Assembly: GCA_038380435.1 (NCBI GenBank)
Contig: JAWZYU010000017.1
Span: forward strand, 26,029,483-26,093,482
Reading direction: 5' to 3'
Origin: Ryuthela nishihirai
Taxonomy: Eukaryota > Arthropoda > Arachnida > Araneae > Heptathelidae
DNA: 64,000 bases
The notes under the pieces were generated by a model. It made no database searches and was not told the DNA's origin. It was given only the letters and a program-made list of their open reading frames with translations. A program made the translations under genes and the position numbers. This document shows, piece after piece, positions 43,550 to 54,725 of this stretch (its first letter is position 1; the number at the start of each line of letters is the position of its first letter).

Positions 43550-43664
43550 AATATAACGTTAAAAAAATTGTTCTGCCGTCAGTGGATTCAAACCCTGGTA
43601 TGTTAATGGGAGACGTGGGTTCGAATCCCACTCGCTGCAAAACTAAATGTTTTAAGCGTTATAT
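43550..43664. mobile_element. Small foldback element with tRNA T-arm-like inner arms
   Basis: Outer arms AATATAACGTTAAAA and (complement of the right end) AATATAACGCTTAAAA are inverted. Toward the centre, GGATTCAAACCC on the left and GGGTTCGAATCCC on the right are also inverted relative to each other and resemble the TΨC arm (B box) of a tRNA. Only ~18 bp separate them. The element is about 115 bp with no coding capacity. A head-to-head pair of tRNA 3' remnants is an alternative view. Confidence 0.55.
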
Positions 43665-43757
43665 TATTCTTTTCATTCTGTTAGCCCTTTGCTTTTGTTG
43701 TGTTAATGAATAATTTATTTTACCTCTGTTAACCTTCTGGTCGTCTATTAATCTTTG

Positions 43758-44322
43758 AGGGGCGGGGGTGGCTCAGTCGGTAGCGCGCCAGGCTCGTAAT
43801 CAGTAGTTCCCAGGTTCGAGTCCCAGCTGGGTCAGCGTTGAGATTTATCTCCGCAAAATTCCCCGCCCTGCCCACGGTCAGTAGGGGACACCGATGGGCT
43901 TGAAAAGGCCGCCGTCCGTCGGATGGGACGTTAAGCCGTGGCCCCGTGTGCGGAAGAGACATACCCTATGCACGTTAAAGAATACGCTGGATGGCCTTGA
44001 CGGGAGGCTACCGTCTGTCTCTCAACAGTTGTTCCAGTGGGTCCCCTCCCCCAACCTTCTCTGAGCCTTCGGGGTCCTTGTGGCCTGGCCATTTAGCCCA
44101 TGGTGTGCAAAAAAGTGCTGCTCAGAGGTAAAACAACCCAACGTTAAAGAACTGTCAACGCTGGATGGCCTTGACGGGAGGCTACCATATGTCTCCCAAC
44201 AGCTGTTCCAGTGGGTCTTCTCCCCCAACCTTCTCTGAGCCTTCGGGGTCCTTGTGGCCTGGCCATTTAGCCCATGGTGTGCAAAAAAGTGCCGCTCAAG
44301 AGGTAAAACAATCCAATCCAAA
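43758..44322 (+). mobile_element. SINE-A with duplicated 3' module and target-site duplication
   Basis: A complete SINE-A reaches AAAACAACCCA at about 44140, then ACGTTAAAGAACTGTCAACG restarts the 3' module, which ends at CAATCCAATCCAAA. GTCTATTAATCTTTG (15 bp) at 43743-43757 and 44323-44337 flanks the whole 1.4-unit structure, so the dimer was inserted as one piece. Confidence 0.94.
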
Positions 44323-44591
44323 GTCTATTAATCTTTGGCTTTGTTGTTTGATTTATTATGGAATTTAACGATTCTTTTTAAGATATTGTTCTAGTGAAGG
44401 TGGAAAATTCCTTAGAAAATAAAGAACGTAAAACAGTTGAAAGTGCGAAATTCAACAGAGATTTCTAAAGTCTTTCTCAGTTGCCAGGCCAAGAAAACTG
44501 ATGACGAAAAAATATTATTAACATTATGAGAAACATTTAAAAAATAATTTTATGTCATTGCTATTGAAAAAGAGTAAAAAATAATGTTGTA

Positions 44592-44738
44592 CAGTCGCTC
44601 AAAAATGAATCCGAACACCTTCGTGTCACGTGACACAAAGGTTGCCAGATCACTAATTTCTAAAAAAAAATCGTTGCGAGATATTTTTTCTGAATTCTGT
44701 AATCAACCCTAGTGTTCGGATACTTTTTTAAGCGACTG
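44592..44738. mobile_element. Foldback MITE with deleted left arm
   Basis: Flanked by TA. The left end CAGTCGCTCAAAAATGAATC jumps after CCGAACACC directly to the centre CTTCGTGTCACGTGACAC, and the right arm is complete to AAGCGACTG. Confidence 0.9.
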
Positions 44739-44920
44739 TATTCCATTCTAAAAATCAAAATTTTTTAACGAAATATTCTTAATGGATTTTTACCTATTTC
44801 GGAGACATTTAGTTAAACGCTTACAGTACGAGACAGCATGGGGTTCTTCCCTGGCAACGAAAATACTGTTAATTTGCGGGGATGCGAGATGACAAATCCT
44901 GGAAACGGTATTTTAGCAGT

Positions 44921-45425
44921 AGGTTGCGTTGTTTTCCCTTTCAGTAACACTTTTTTTTTGCACACAGTGGGCTCAATGGTCAGTTGGGTTGGGTTGTTTT
45001 ACCTCTGAGCGACACTTTTTTTGCACACCATGGGCTAAATGGCCAGGTTACATGGACCCCGAAGGCTCAGAGAAGGTTGAGGGAGGGGACCCACTGGAAC
45101 AGCTGTTAGGAGACAGATGGTAGCCTCCCGTCAAGGCCATCCAGCGTGTTCTTTAACGTGCACAGGGTATGGCTCTCCCGCACACGGGGCCACGGCTTAA
45201 CGTCCCATCCGACGGACGGCGGCCTTTCCAAGCCCATCGGTGTCCCCTACTGACCGTGAGCGGGGCGGGCAATTTTGCGGAGATAAATCTCAACGCTGAC
45301 CCAGCTGGGACTCGAACCTGGGAACTACAGATTACGAGCCTGGCGCGCTATCGACTGAGCCACCCCCGCCCCCGGTGCAGCTGGGACTATAACCTGGGAA
45401 TTGCAGCTTACGGGTAAGGCGTAGG
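44921..45425 (-). mobile_element. Old SINE-A remnants around a younger copy
   Basis: 44921-44981 (TGCGTTGTTTTCCCTTTCAG to GCTCAATGGTCAG) is an old tail-side end. 45373-45425 (GCAGCTGGGACTATAACCTG) is an old head remnant. The middle is lost, and a young copy occupies 44982-45372. Confidence 0.75.
44982..45372 (-). mobile_element. SINE-A copy nested in older SINE-A
   Basis: Near-consensus, from TTGGGTTGGGTTGTTTTACC to GAGCCACCCCCGCCCCC. The target-site duplication is not clear because of the older repeat around it. Confidence 0.92.
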
Positions 45426-45489
45426 ACTGATTTGGCCTATAGGTCCTTTATGGGAGTAGGGTGTGTAGCTACTGAACGTGAAAAATACC

Positions 45490-46060
45490 TTAATAAGAGT
45501 AGAATGTAAAAAATTGTAAGTGAACCGTTGAAGGTGAGAAACGTCTTAGAAGGAAGATGCAAAACAATTGAAGGTGAGAAAAGTCTTAGAAGGAAGTTGC
45601 AAAAGGTCTGAAGGTAAGAAACGCCTTAAAAGGAAGATGCAAAACATCTGAAGATGAGAAACGCCTTATAAGGAAGATGCAAAAGATCTGAAGGTAAGAA
45701 ACGCCTTAGAAGGAAGATGCAAAACAATTGCAGATGAGAAACACCTTATAAGGAAGATGCAAAAGATATTAAGTAAGAAACGCCTTAGAAGGAAGATGCA
45801 AAACAATTGCAGATGAGAAACACCTTATAAGGAAGATGCAAAAGATCTGAAGGTAAGAAACGCCTTAGAAGGAAGATGCAAAATAATTGAAGGGGGAAAC
45901 GTCTTAAAAGGAAAATGTAAAACATCTGAAGGTGAGAAACGCCTTATAAGGAAGAAGCAAAACAGTTGAAGGTGAGAAAAGTCTTAGAAGGAAGATGCAA
46001 ACAACTGAAGGTGAGAAAAATCTTAGAAGGAAGATGCAAAACAATTTATTGTGGGAAAAG
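45490..46060. repeat. 40-bp minisatellite, about 14 units
   Basis: The unit reads AAACGCCTTAGAAGGAAGAT, GCAAAACAATTGAAGGTGAG with frequent changes (ATCTG for AATTG, TATAAG for TAGAAG). No long open frame. Confidence 0.9.
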
Positions 46061-46900
46061 ACTTAGAAGAATCAGAACGATTTAAAATTATTGAAGGTGA
46101 GAAATGTTGTTGAATGAGAGCTATGGGAAACAACTCTAAGTGCATATAAGGGAAATATATTAAAGCTTTTAAAGAATAAATTGCCTTCGAAGGGGAAGGA
46201 AGAAGCAACAGAATCGATAGAAAGAATCTTGATCAGAAACAAAAATTCCTGTTATATTCGTTATAACAATTTCCCTTTGGAAGATGGAAAACCTCTTAAT
46301 GCAAGTTAAGCTATGTGAATGAAGTTTGTGAATGAGCCATCACGGCCTTAATAGCGAGAAAGAAAAGCCATTAAAAATGATCGCGAATCCTTTTGCCCAA
46401 GAAGGTGAAGTGATCACATGACTGTCGCTTCGTGCTCTGTATTAACCATAATGGGAACCGTTGGAGCAGAAATTACTTTCTGGACGAACAATGGCGCTGA
46501 GGTGGACGAACAATAAAGAATCTCTCCTCTTTTGCTCTGCCATTAAAAAGAGGAATAGTATCGCCTGAGGATGACAGCCGACGCTGGACGAAACCTGCTT
46601 TTGTTTAGGAGTTAAATTAGCTTCTGGCTTTTAAAAACCCTTGGCAAGAACTTTTAAGGAAGGAGGAGAAAAATAAAGATAAATCGTTAGAGAGGAATGC
46701 GAAAAGAAAAGAATCGATCCATTTTTCTTCCAAATTAATCTCATACCTGAACTGTGAATTCATTCAAGCACTTGTGATGCGACAACCTTATGTTTCTGTA
46801 AGTGGTATTATCCGTTTGGTCGGAAGTTCCACTGGCCAAATCGCTGTCGTGCCGAGGTGATAATTCCAAGATTCAGTTTCTGCAGCGTAGAAATATTCTT
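46061..46900. other. No gene recognised
   Basis: Short frames only. The word TGGACGAACAAT occurs twice near 46480-46510. Apart from that it looks unique, with no regulatory motif I would defend. Confidence 0.4.
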
Positions 46901-46912
46901 CCTAGGTTTTGT

Positions 46913-47290
46913 GGGGCGGGGGTGGCTCAGTCGGTAGCGCGCCAGGCTCGTAATCTGCAGTTCTCCCAGCTGGGTCAGCGTTGAGATTTCTCTCCGCAAA
47001 ATTCCCCGCCCTGCCCACGGTCAGTAGGGGACACCGATGGGCTTGGAAAGGCCGCCGTCCGTCGGATGGGACGTTAAGCCGTGGCCCCGTGTGTGGGAGA
47101 GCCATACCCTGTGCACGTTAAAGAACACGCTGGATAGCCTTGACGGGAGGCTACCCTCTGTCTCCCAACAGCTGTTCCAGTGGGTCCCCTCCCCCAACCT
47201 TCTCTGAGCCTTCGGGGTTCATGTGACCTGGCCATTTAGCCCATTGTGTGCAAAAAAGTGCCGCTCAGAGGTAAAACAACCCAACCCAAC
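46913..47290 (+). mobile_element. SINE-A copy with small head deletion
   Basis: CCTAGGTTTTGT and CCTAAGTTTTGT flank it (46901-46912, 47291-47302). The B-box segment between CAGTTC and TCCCAGCTGGG is deleted, so this copy probably cannot be transcribed from its own promoter. Confidence 0.93.
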
Positions 47291-47302
47291 CCTAAGTTTT
47301 GT

Positions 47303-47750
47303 CCTCACTAACTAAAATATTCGTCTAATTCGACCGGAAACATTTAGGATTCTCGTATGTAGAGTTTGAATTGTCACAGAAAAGAAATGGTTTCGATAAT
47401 CTGTTGTAAAGATTCCTATATTTCACAGTAAAGCTTCTGAGCATTCGGGAGCATCAGAATCTGATCATTGATGATAAAAAGTAACTGATACTAACTATTC
47501 TTTTATTTAGTAGCATCAGGATAAAATCTAGGGAGGAAGAGGACCTTGTCCATCCCCCCCCCCTTCCCTATTCAGAATGATAAACAAAGTAAGGCTAATG
47601 CTAATAGACGCAAAAAATATTAAACTTATTCATATTTTATGCATTTTTCAATAAAGTTTTTAAAGACCTAAGAAAAAGAGATGGAAAAGTTATGCTGCAT
47701 TTGAAATCCAATTCCTTGCCTCCCCCTACATTTTGTGTGATAAATTCATT
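47303..47750. other. No gene recognised
   Basis: AT-rich with a C-run near 47558-47568. Nothing identifiable. Confidence 0.4.
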
Positions 47751-48244
47751 GTGTAAAATCATTTGAGTGATAAACTTTTATATTTGGTGATAAAATTAGG
47801 ATGATGGATTGTGCACATTCTGATGCTTGTTGGAAAAGATTCTGATAAATTATAGATAAAGGGTTTAATATTTAGTGATAAAGACTGATAATTGATTGCA
47901 CAGTTTCGAAAGTTTGTTGGTAAAGATTCAAATAATTTAGGTTAACAATTTTCGCATTTGGTGATAAATGTTGTGAAAAATTGATTAACAACAATAATAT
48001 AGGTGGTAACAAAAGTTTGGTAATTTCTGGTGACGATTTTGATATCGGGGATAAATATTCTGATTATTAGTGTTAAGGAATCTGATAACTCATGATAACG
48101 TTCTAATGATTGTACGAACAGAATCTTATATTTGTTACCAGAGATTCTGAACCTTGGCGGAAAAAGATTCTGATAATTGGTGGTTGTGACTCTTGTGCGA
48201 TTCATTCTGCCATTTCAAAAACTAGTACTCATAATAATTGAAGG

Positions 48245-48600
48245 TTGGGTTGTTTTACCTCTGAGCGTCACTTTTTGGCACACCATGGGCTAAATGGCCA
48301 GGTCACATGGACCCCGAAGGCTCAGAGAAGGTTGGGGGAGGGGACCCACTGGAACAGCTGTTGGGAGACAGATGGTAGCCTCCCGTCAAGGCCATCCAGC
48401 GTGTTCTTTAACGTGCACAGGGTATGGCTCTCCCGCACACGGGGTCACGGCTTCACGTCCCATCCGACGGACGGCGGCCTTTCCAAGCCCATCTGTGTCC
48501 CCTACTGACCGTGGGCAGGGCGGGGAATTTTTCGGATATAAATCTCAACGCTGACCCAACTGGGACTCGAACCTGGGAACTACAGATTACGAGCCTGGCA
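48245..48600 (-). mobile_element. Head-truncated SINE-A with target-site duplication
   Basis: Ends at ATTACGAGCCTGGC within the tRNA-like head. ATAATTGAAGG flanks it at 48234-48244 and 48601-48611. Confidence 0.93.
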
Positions 48601-49082
48601 ATAATTGAAGGAACAGATTCTGATGTCTGGCGCGATAGGTTCTGACATTTCAAAAATTAGTTCTGATAATTGAAAGAATAGATTCAGATGTCTAGTGGTG
48701 AAGACTTTGATACTTAGTGATGAAGAGTACGATATTTTTTGAGAGAGGCTGATATTGATAATACAAATTCTGTGTTTTGGTGGCAAAAAGTTTTATGTAA
48801 TGATGGTAAGACCTATACGATTGCTCTTGTAACAAAGATTCTGATAGTCGATGTTAAAAAATCCAGCATTTGACATTACACAGACTGATAAAAGATAGTA
48901 GAGATTATGATATTCGATGTTAAAAATTCTAGCATTTGACATTGCAGATATTGAAAAAGGATAGTACAGATTCTAATATCCAATGGTAAAAATTCTAGCA
49001 TTTCATATTACAGAAGTTTATAAATGATAATAGAGAATCTGATAGTCGATGTTAAAAATTCTAGCATTTGACATTGCAGACG

Positions 49083-49456
49083 ATTGGATTGTTTTACCTC
49101 TGAGCGGCACTTTTTTGCACACCATGGGCTAAATAGACAGGCCACAAGGACCCCGAAGGCTCAGAGAAGGTTGGGGGAGGGGACCCACTGGAACAGGTGT
49201 TGGGAGACAGCTATCAAGGCCATCCAGCGTGTTCTTCAACGTGCACAGGGTATGGATCTCCCACACACGGGGCCACATCTTAACGTCCCATCCGACGGAC
49301 GGCGGCCTTTCCAAGCCCATCGGTGTCATCTACTGACCGTGGGCAGGGCGGGGAAATTTTGCGGAGATAAATCTCAACGCTGACCCAGCTGGGACTCGAA
49401 CCTGGGAACTACAGATTACGAGCCTGGCGCGCTACCGACTGAGCCACCCCCGCCTC
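49083..49456 (-). mobile_element. SINE-A copy with target-site duplication
   Basis: Complete head and tail, with a ~20-bp deletion in the body (GACAGCTATCAAGGCC). ACATTGCAGACG lies at 49071-49082 and 49457-49468. Confidence 0.93.
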
Positions 49457-50184
49457 ACATTGCAGACGTTGATAAATGGTAGTTGTACTTCTGATATTCG
49501 ATGGTAAAATTTCTATCATTTGACGTTACAGATGTTGGTAAATGATAGTAGAGATTCCGATTTTTCGTGAGAAAAATTCTAACACTTTATTTTACAGATC
49601 TCAGCAGTTGATAGAGGAAAATGTGATATTTTTTGGTATAAATTCAACGTTTTAATGGTACGGTAGTTGAAAATTGATAGTAAGGATTCTGATTTTTATT
49701 GGTAAAACTTCCATCTTTCATGGGTCATACCTTGATAAATGATAGCAAATATTCTAATATTTGGCTCTAAAATTTCAGACATTAAATGTTACAAATATAG
49801 AAAAACTGACATCGAAAATTCTATCCTTTCATTGTAGAAATTTTTAATCTGATTTTAAGCTTCTAATTTTTTTTAATTTTACGGGATGGGGAAGATTCTC
49901 TCCTTAGGAAAGTCTCTGAAACTAGTCTCCTGCTACATTCCTCTTCTAAATTTTAGGGTTTTTTGTGTCCTGGGCGGCCATATGACCCTTGGGTGGCCGA
50001 GAAGTTCCCACTGGCCACAACCATCACTCGTATAAGCTAAAACCATCTACACATAACATCTCAATTACATCTGTACTCTCAACTTTAATTTTTGATTCAT
50101 TAGTTTGTTTGCTCTTTTTCAAATCTGTAAACTTAAATTAACTCAGTTAAAAATAAAGACAATTGGTTCAAATTATTTCAGGTA

Positions 50185-50521
50185 CAGTCGCTCAAAAAAG
50201 TATCCGAACACTATGGTTGATTACAGAATTCAGAAAAAAATGTCTGGCAACGATTTTTTTAGAAATTAGTGATCTGGCAATCTTCGTGTCACGTGACACG
50301 TGACACTGGAGCGTGTGCAGTAACTGCACACGCTCCAGTTTGCTGTGAACGGTAACTGGAGCGTGTACAGTTGCTGTACACGCTCCAGATATTTTTCCTG
50401 AATTCTGTAATCACGTGACACGAAGGTTGCCAGATCACTAATTTCTGAAATAATCGTTGCCATATATTTTTTCTGAATTCTGTAATCAACCATAGTGTTC
50501 GGATACTTTTTTGAGCGACTG
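50185..50521. mobile_element. Enlarged foldback MITE containing two small palindromes
   Basis: TA-flanked with intact ends (CAGTCGCTCAAAAAAGTATC at both ends, inverted). The left arm reaches the centre at about 50300. Then come two 33-bp palindromes (50306-50338 and 50356-50388), a partial repeat of the right arm (ATATTTTTCCTGAATTCTGT) and finally a complete right arm. The element is 337 bp against about 213 bp for the simple form at 61466. Confidence 0.88.
50306..50388. repeat. Twin 33-bp palindromes
   Basis: CTGGAGCGTGTGCAGT/ACTGCACACGCTCCAG with a 1-nt centre, and CTGGAGCGTGTACAG/CTGTACACGCTCCAG with a 3-nt centre, 17 bp apart. The arms differ by one G/A change that is compensated in the partner arm, so both stems are perfect. 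Confidence 0.93.
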
Positions 50522-50523
50522 TA

Positions 50524-51185
50524 CAAGAGAAAAGTGTGTTTTTTTCCCAAGATTGCTTTAAGAATAGAAAAAAAAAAAAGAAAATTAAACACCCACTCTC
50601 GTAATTATACATCGCTTTTTGCTTCCTGTTAGAAACACCTCAAAAGAACAGAAAACAAAAGAACAAGAAAACAGGCTTCGTGTTACCTTCTTTTTTTCTT
50701 TTTTCTTTCCCCTCACAGTACATTGCTTCTTTTTTGGTCTGGAGCAAGAAGTCTCCTGCTCCCCCTGTGCGGCTTCCTCTCATCCTCCAGAAGAAAAAAA
50801 AAGACTCATGCTGAAGGGAGCAGTTGTCTCACTCTTCAAAATTACATTGAGCTGAAGTAAGTTCTTGAGAAATCAACCATAAACTTTCTGTTTCTTTTGG
50901 AAAGCTGCGATGTATTTATGGAGGGGAGTAAAGGACAACTTTTCTGTTGTTGAAGAAAGATGTTTCTGTTTGCTCGGGGGAAAAAAACTTTCACTTTCCC
51001 CTACCCATTCTACCGTTATGCAGACAACTCAAGCGAATTGGTTTCAAATGCCGGTCGAACTGCTTCACTGACTTAAGATATCGAAAGTCGCCTCAAGACT
51101 GAAACAAAAGATTGGTTATTTTTTTTTCCACTGGCAATATTTGAATATATATGATGGCGATGAAGGAAGTACACCTTCTTTATTG
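50524..51185. other. No gene recognised
   Basis: A- and T-runs near 50568-50580 and 50690-50705. Frames of up to about 78 codons have no recognised domain. Confidence 0.4.
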
Positions 51186-51190
51186 TTTGT

Positions 51191-52075
51191 GGGGCGGGGG
51201 TAGCTCAGTCGGTAGCGCGCCAGGTTCGTAATCTGTAGTTCCCAGGTTCGAGTCCCAGCTGAGTTGAGATTTATCTCCGCAAAATTCCCCGCCCTGTCCA
51301 CGGTCAGTAGGGGACACCGATGGGCTTGGAAAGACCGCCGTCCGTCGGAAGGGACGTTAAGCCGTGGCCCCGTGTGCGGGAGAGCCATACCCTGTGCACG
51401 TTAAAGAACACGCTGGATGGCATTGACGGGAGGCTACCATCTGTCTCCCAAAAGCTGTTCCAGTGGGTCCCCTCCTCCAACCTTCTCTGAGCCTTCGGGG
51501 TCCTTGTGACCTGGCCATTTAGCCCATAGTGTGCAAAAAAGTGCCGCTCAGAGGTAAAACAACCCAATGTTAAAGAACACGCTGGATGGCCTTGACTGGA
51601 TGCTACCATCTGTCTCCCAACAGCTGTTCCAGTGGGTCCCCTCCCCCAACATTCTCTGAGCCTTCGGGGTCCTTGTGACCTGGCCATTTAGCCCATAGTG
51701 TGCTAAAAAGTGCCGCTCAGAGGTAAAACAACCCAATGTTAAAGAACACGCTGGATGGCCTTGACTGAATGCTACCATCTGTCTCCCAACAGCTGTTCCA
51801 GTGGGTCCCCTCCCCCAACATTCTCTGAGCCTTCGGGGTCCTTGTGACCTGGCCATTTAGCCCATAGTGTGCAAAAAAGTGCCGCTCAGAGGTAAAACAA
51901 CCCAATGTTAAAGAACACGCTGGATGGCCTTGAGTGGATGCTACCATCTGTCTCCCAACAGCTGTTCCAGTGGGTCCCCTCCCCCAACATTCTCTGAGCC
52001 TTCGGGGTCCTTGTGACCTGGCCATTTAGCCCATGGTGTGCAAAAAAGTGCCGCTCAGAGGTAAAACAACCAACC
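51191..52075 (+). mobile_element. SINE-A with its 3' module repeated three extra times
   Basis: A complete SINE-A ends at AAAACAACCCAA at about 51567. Three further copies of the 3' module follow with a 169-bp period, each starting TGTTAAAGAACACGCTGG and ending AAAACAACCC. The extra modules share private changes (TTGACTGGATGCTACC, CCCCAACATTCTC) absent from the first, so they came from one another by local duplication. No convincing target-site duplication. Confidence 0.93.
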
Positions 52076-52250
52076 CTTATTTCTTCTGTTGTTATCATCA
52101 TCATTAATTTTCTACGCATAAAATCTCAGTTATTCTCCATATTGCAATACAGGCGATAATAAAGAAAATTATTCATTATTATAATTTCTACAAAAACCGG
52201 TTTTTGGAATTTTTTTGTCGTAACAGAATACGTAATGATAATTGCTGCAT

Positions 52251-53160
52251 CATTTTACTTCTGAGCAGCATTTTCCTTTTGCACATAATGGGGTAGTCAC
52301 AAGGACCCCGAAAAGGATGGAGGGAAAAAACCGATTGGACAGCGGTTGGGAGACAGATGGTAGCCTCCCGTCAAGGCCATCCAGCGTGTTCTTTAACGTT
52401 GGGTTGTTTAACCTCTGAGCGGCACTTTTTTGCACACCATGGGCTAAATGGCCAGGTCACATGGACCCCGAAGGCTCAGAGAGGGTTGGGGGAGGGGACC
52501 CACTGGAACAGCTGTTGGGAGACAGATGGTAGCCTCCCGTCAAGGCCATCCAGCGTGTTCTTTAACGTGTACAGGGTATGGCTCTCCCGCACACGGGGCC
52601 ACGGCTTAACGTACCATCCGACGGACCGCGGCCTTCCCAAAACTATCGGTGTGCCCTATTGATCAAGGGCAAGATGTGTTTCGGAAATAAATCTCAATTC
52701 TTGAAAAAGGTGGGTCTCGAACCTGGGTTGGGTTGTTTTACCTCTGAGCGGCATTTTTGTGCATGCCATGGGCTAAATGATCAGGTCACAAGGACCCCGA
52801 AGGCTCAGAGAAGTTTGGGAGAGGGGACCCACTGAAACAGCTGTTGGGAGACAGATGGTAGCCTCCCGGCAAGGCCATCCAGCGTGTACTTTAACGTGCA
52901 CAGGGTATGGCTCTCCCGCACACAGGGCCATGGCTTAACGTCCCATCAAACGGACGGCGACCTTTCCAAGCCCATCGGTGTCCCCTACTGATCGTGGGCA
53001 GAGCGCAAAGTTTTGCGGAGATAAGTCTCAACGCTGACCCGGCTGCGACTCGAACCTGGGAGCTGCAGATTACTAGCCTGGCGCGCTACCGACTGAGCCA
53101 CCCCCGCCCCCTCGAACCTCGGAACTACTGATTACGATCCTGGCGCGCTACCGACTGAGC
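52251..53160 (-). mobile_element. Old SINE-A cluster with duplicated 3' module and nested copy
   Basis: An old tail-side fragment (52251-52398) ends CTTTAACG and is joined directly to a new tail GTTGGGTTGTTTAACC, the same junction as at 11.7 and 44.1 kb read on the minus strand. That copy runs to GGGTCTCGAACCTGGG (about 52728), is interrupted by the SINE at 52729-53111, and resumes as CTCGAACCTCGGAACTACTG to 53160. Confidence 0.85.
52729..53111 (-). mobile_element. SINE-A copy nested in a SINE-A head
   Basis: Complete copy whose flanks CTCGAACCTGGG and CTCGAACCTCGG are the duplicated B-box region of the older SINE it entered. Confidence 0.9.
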
Positions 53161-54115
53161 AGTTCATGTATAGTGAAAAGGAGAGTAAATTATTATTATT
53201 ATTACCAACTTTATTTCTTTTTTATTTTTTATGCTTAATATTTGAGAAATTGCTCTTCATATTTTATTACATATGGATGATGGTCTAAGTTTGTTTTGAG
53301 GGGAAAATATATCAAGAAAAATTTTTAAAGTATCGAGGGGAAAACACAATTCAAAAAAACTTTTAGTGCAGTAAAAAATAAAATATATAGATTAAAAGTG
53401 AGACCCGGGTAGCGTTGGGTGACGTTCAGAGAGTATGTTTTATTACAGTGCTATAAATTAATGTTTTTTCGACTTCATTTCCCATACGTATATCTTACGG
53501 TTCTAAAGGATATGGAACGATTCCCTTAGGGCAATGTTTCCCAAAGTGGGTGATACCGTCCCCTGGTGGGCGCTAGAACGATCAAGAGGGTCGGTAGTAG
53601 CCTTGGGTGCAATTGGGGGGCGGTGGAAGCATAAAAAAAGAAAGGAAGATAAGAAAATTTTGAAAAACCGTTCGTACATGTTTCATCTATTGTGCAAAAT
53701 AATTTTATAATTTCAAGCTTCAAGGTGTCTTATTTACAACAACGTCTTTCTTTATGTATCTATACATATACATAAAAGAACGCAAATTTGTCACTGCATC
53801 TTTCTGTTTGTTCGCTTAAAAAAGATAGATTTCCAGGGGGGCGCTGAGTAATATTTTTCCTGAAAAAGGGGCGATAGGACAAATAAGTTTGGGAACCTCT
53901 GGCTTAGGGTGCGGCTGACTAGTAGGGTCGGAATAGCGATATTTTCTACGAACGTTTTATGCTAAATTTCAATTGACTGTAAGTCTCAAAATGTTCAAAG
54001 ATAGAGCGTTTTTGTGCATTGCTTTTAGAAGCATAATCCTTGAAGCTACAAGATCGTCCTTTTCAATTAAATGCCTTCTATTATAGTCATTACATCTCTT
54101 ATAATATTTTGAGTT
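53161..54115. other. No gene recognised
   Basis: AT-rich DNA. The stretch 53530-53900 (CCCAAAGTGGGTGATACC, GGGGGGCGCTGAGTAATA, GGGAACCTCTGGC) resembles the terminal regions of hAT-type MITEs with CAATGTTTCCCAAAG-like ends, but I could not define both ends. Confidence 0.35.
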
Positions 54116-54126
54116 CACCATTAGGG

Positions 54127-54507
54127 TTGGGTTGTTTTACCTCTGAGCGGCACTTTTTTGCACACCATGGGCTAAATGGCCAGGTCACATGGACCCCGAA
54201 GGCTCAGAGAAGGTTGGGGGAGGGGACCCACTGGAACAGCTGTTGGGAGACAGATGGTAGCCTCCCGTCAAGGCCATCCAGCGTGTTCTTTAACGTGCAC
54301 AGGGTATGGCTCTCCCGCACACGGGGCCACGGTTTAACGTCCCATCCGACGGACGGCGTCCTTTCCAAGCCCATCGGTGTTCCCTACTGACCGTGGGCAG
54401 GGCGGATAATTTTGTGGAGATAAATCTCAACGCTGACCCAGCTGGGACTCGAACCTGGGAACTAGATTACGAGCCTGGCGCGCTACCAACTGAGCCACCC
54501 CCGCCCC
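54127..54507 (-). mobile_element. SINE-A copy with target-site duplication
   Basis: Near-consensus. CACCATTAGGG at 54116-54126 and CACCATTAAGGG at about 54508-54519 form the duplication. Confidence 0.93.
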
Positions 54508-54725
54508 CACCATTAAGGGAGACCGTTGTTGGTTCTTGACAGTTGTAGCATTGTAACTTACATTTTGCATTTTCTTGTCTTCCCGCCTCTTCTCAAAAAT
54601 TGAGATTACTTGTCACTGCAAGTATATTTGGGGTAGGAAGAGCATACCGAGTGGGGGAAAGAAATTCGTTGTTAAGATGAGGGGGCGCCAACATATAAAG
54701 GTTTACACGACACTATAGCCGTAGA

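Larger units (their letters stand above)
47750..49850. repeat. Decayed ~65-bp minisatellite interrupted by two SINEs
   Basis: Words such as GATGTTAAAAATTCTAGCAT, TTGACATTACAGA, GATAAATGATAGTAGAGATT and CTGATAATTG recur. Between 48835 and 49080 the spacing is about 65 bp. Both ends fade into unique AT-rich DNA. Confidence 0.8.

Noticed and set aside
48245..48508. Recurring ~87-residue frame (MGCFTSERHFF...) seen at many loci
   Set aside because: It is the antisense translation of the SINE-A body. Conservation reflects SINE copies, not a protein family, and truncated copies keep no common start or stop.
53530..53900. Complete hAT MITE
   Set aside because: Ends look suggestive (CAATGTTTCCCAAAG-like and GGGAACCTCTGGC), but I could not find matching inverted ends with an 8-bp duplication.
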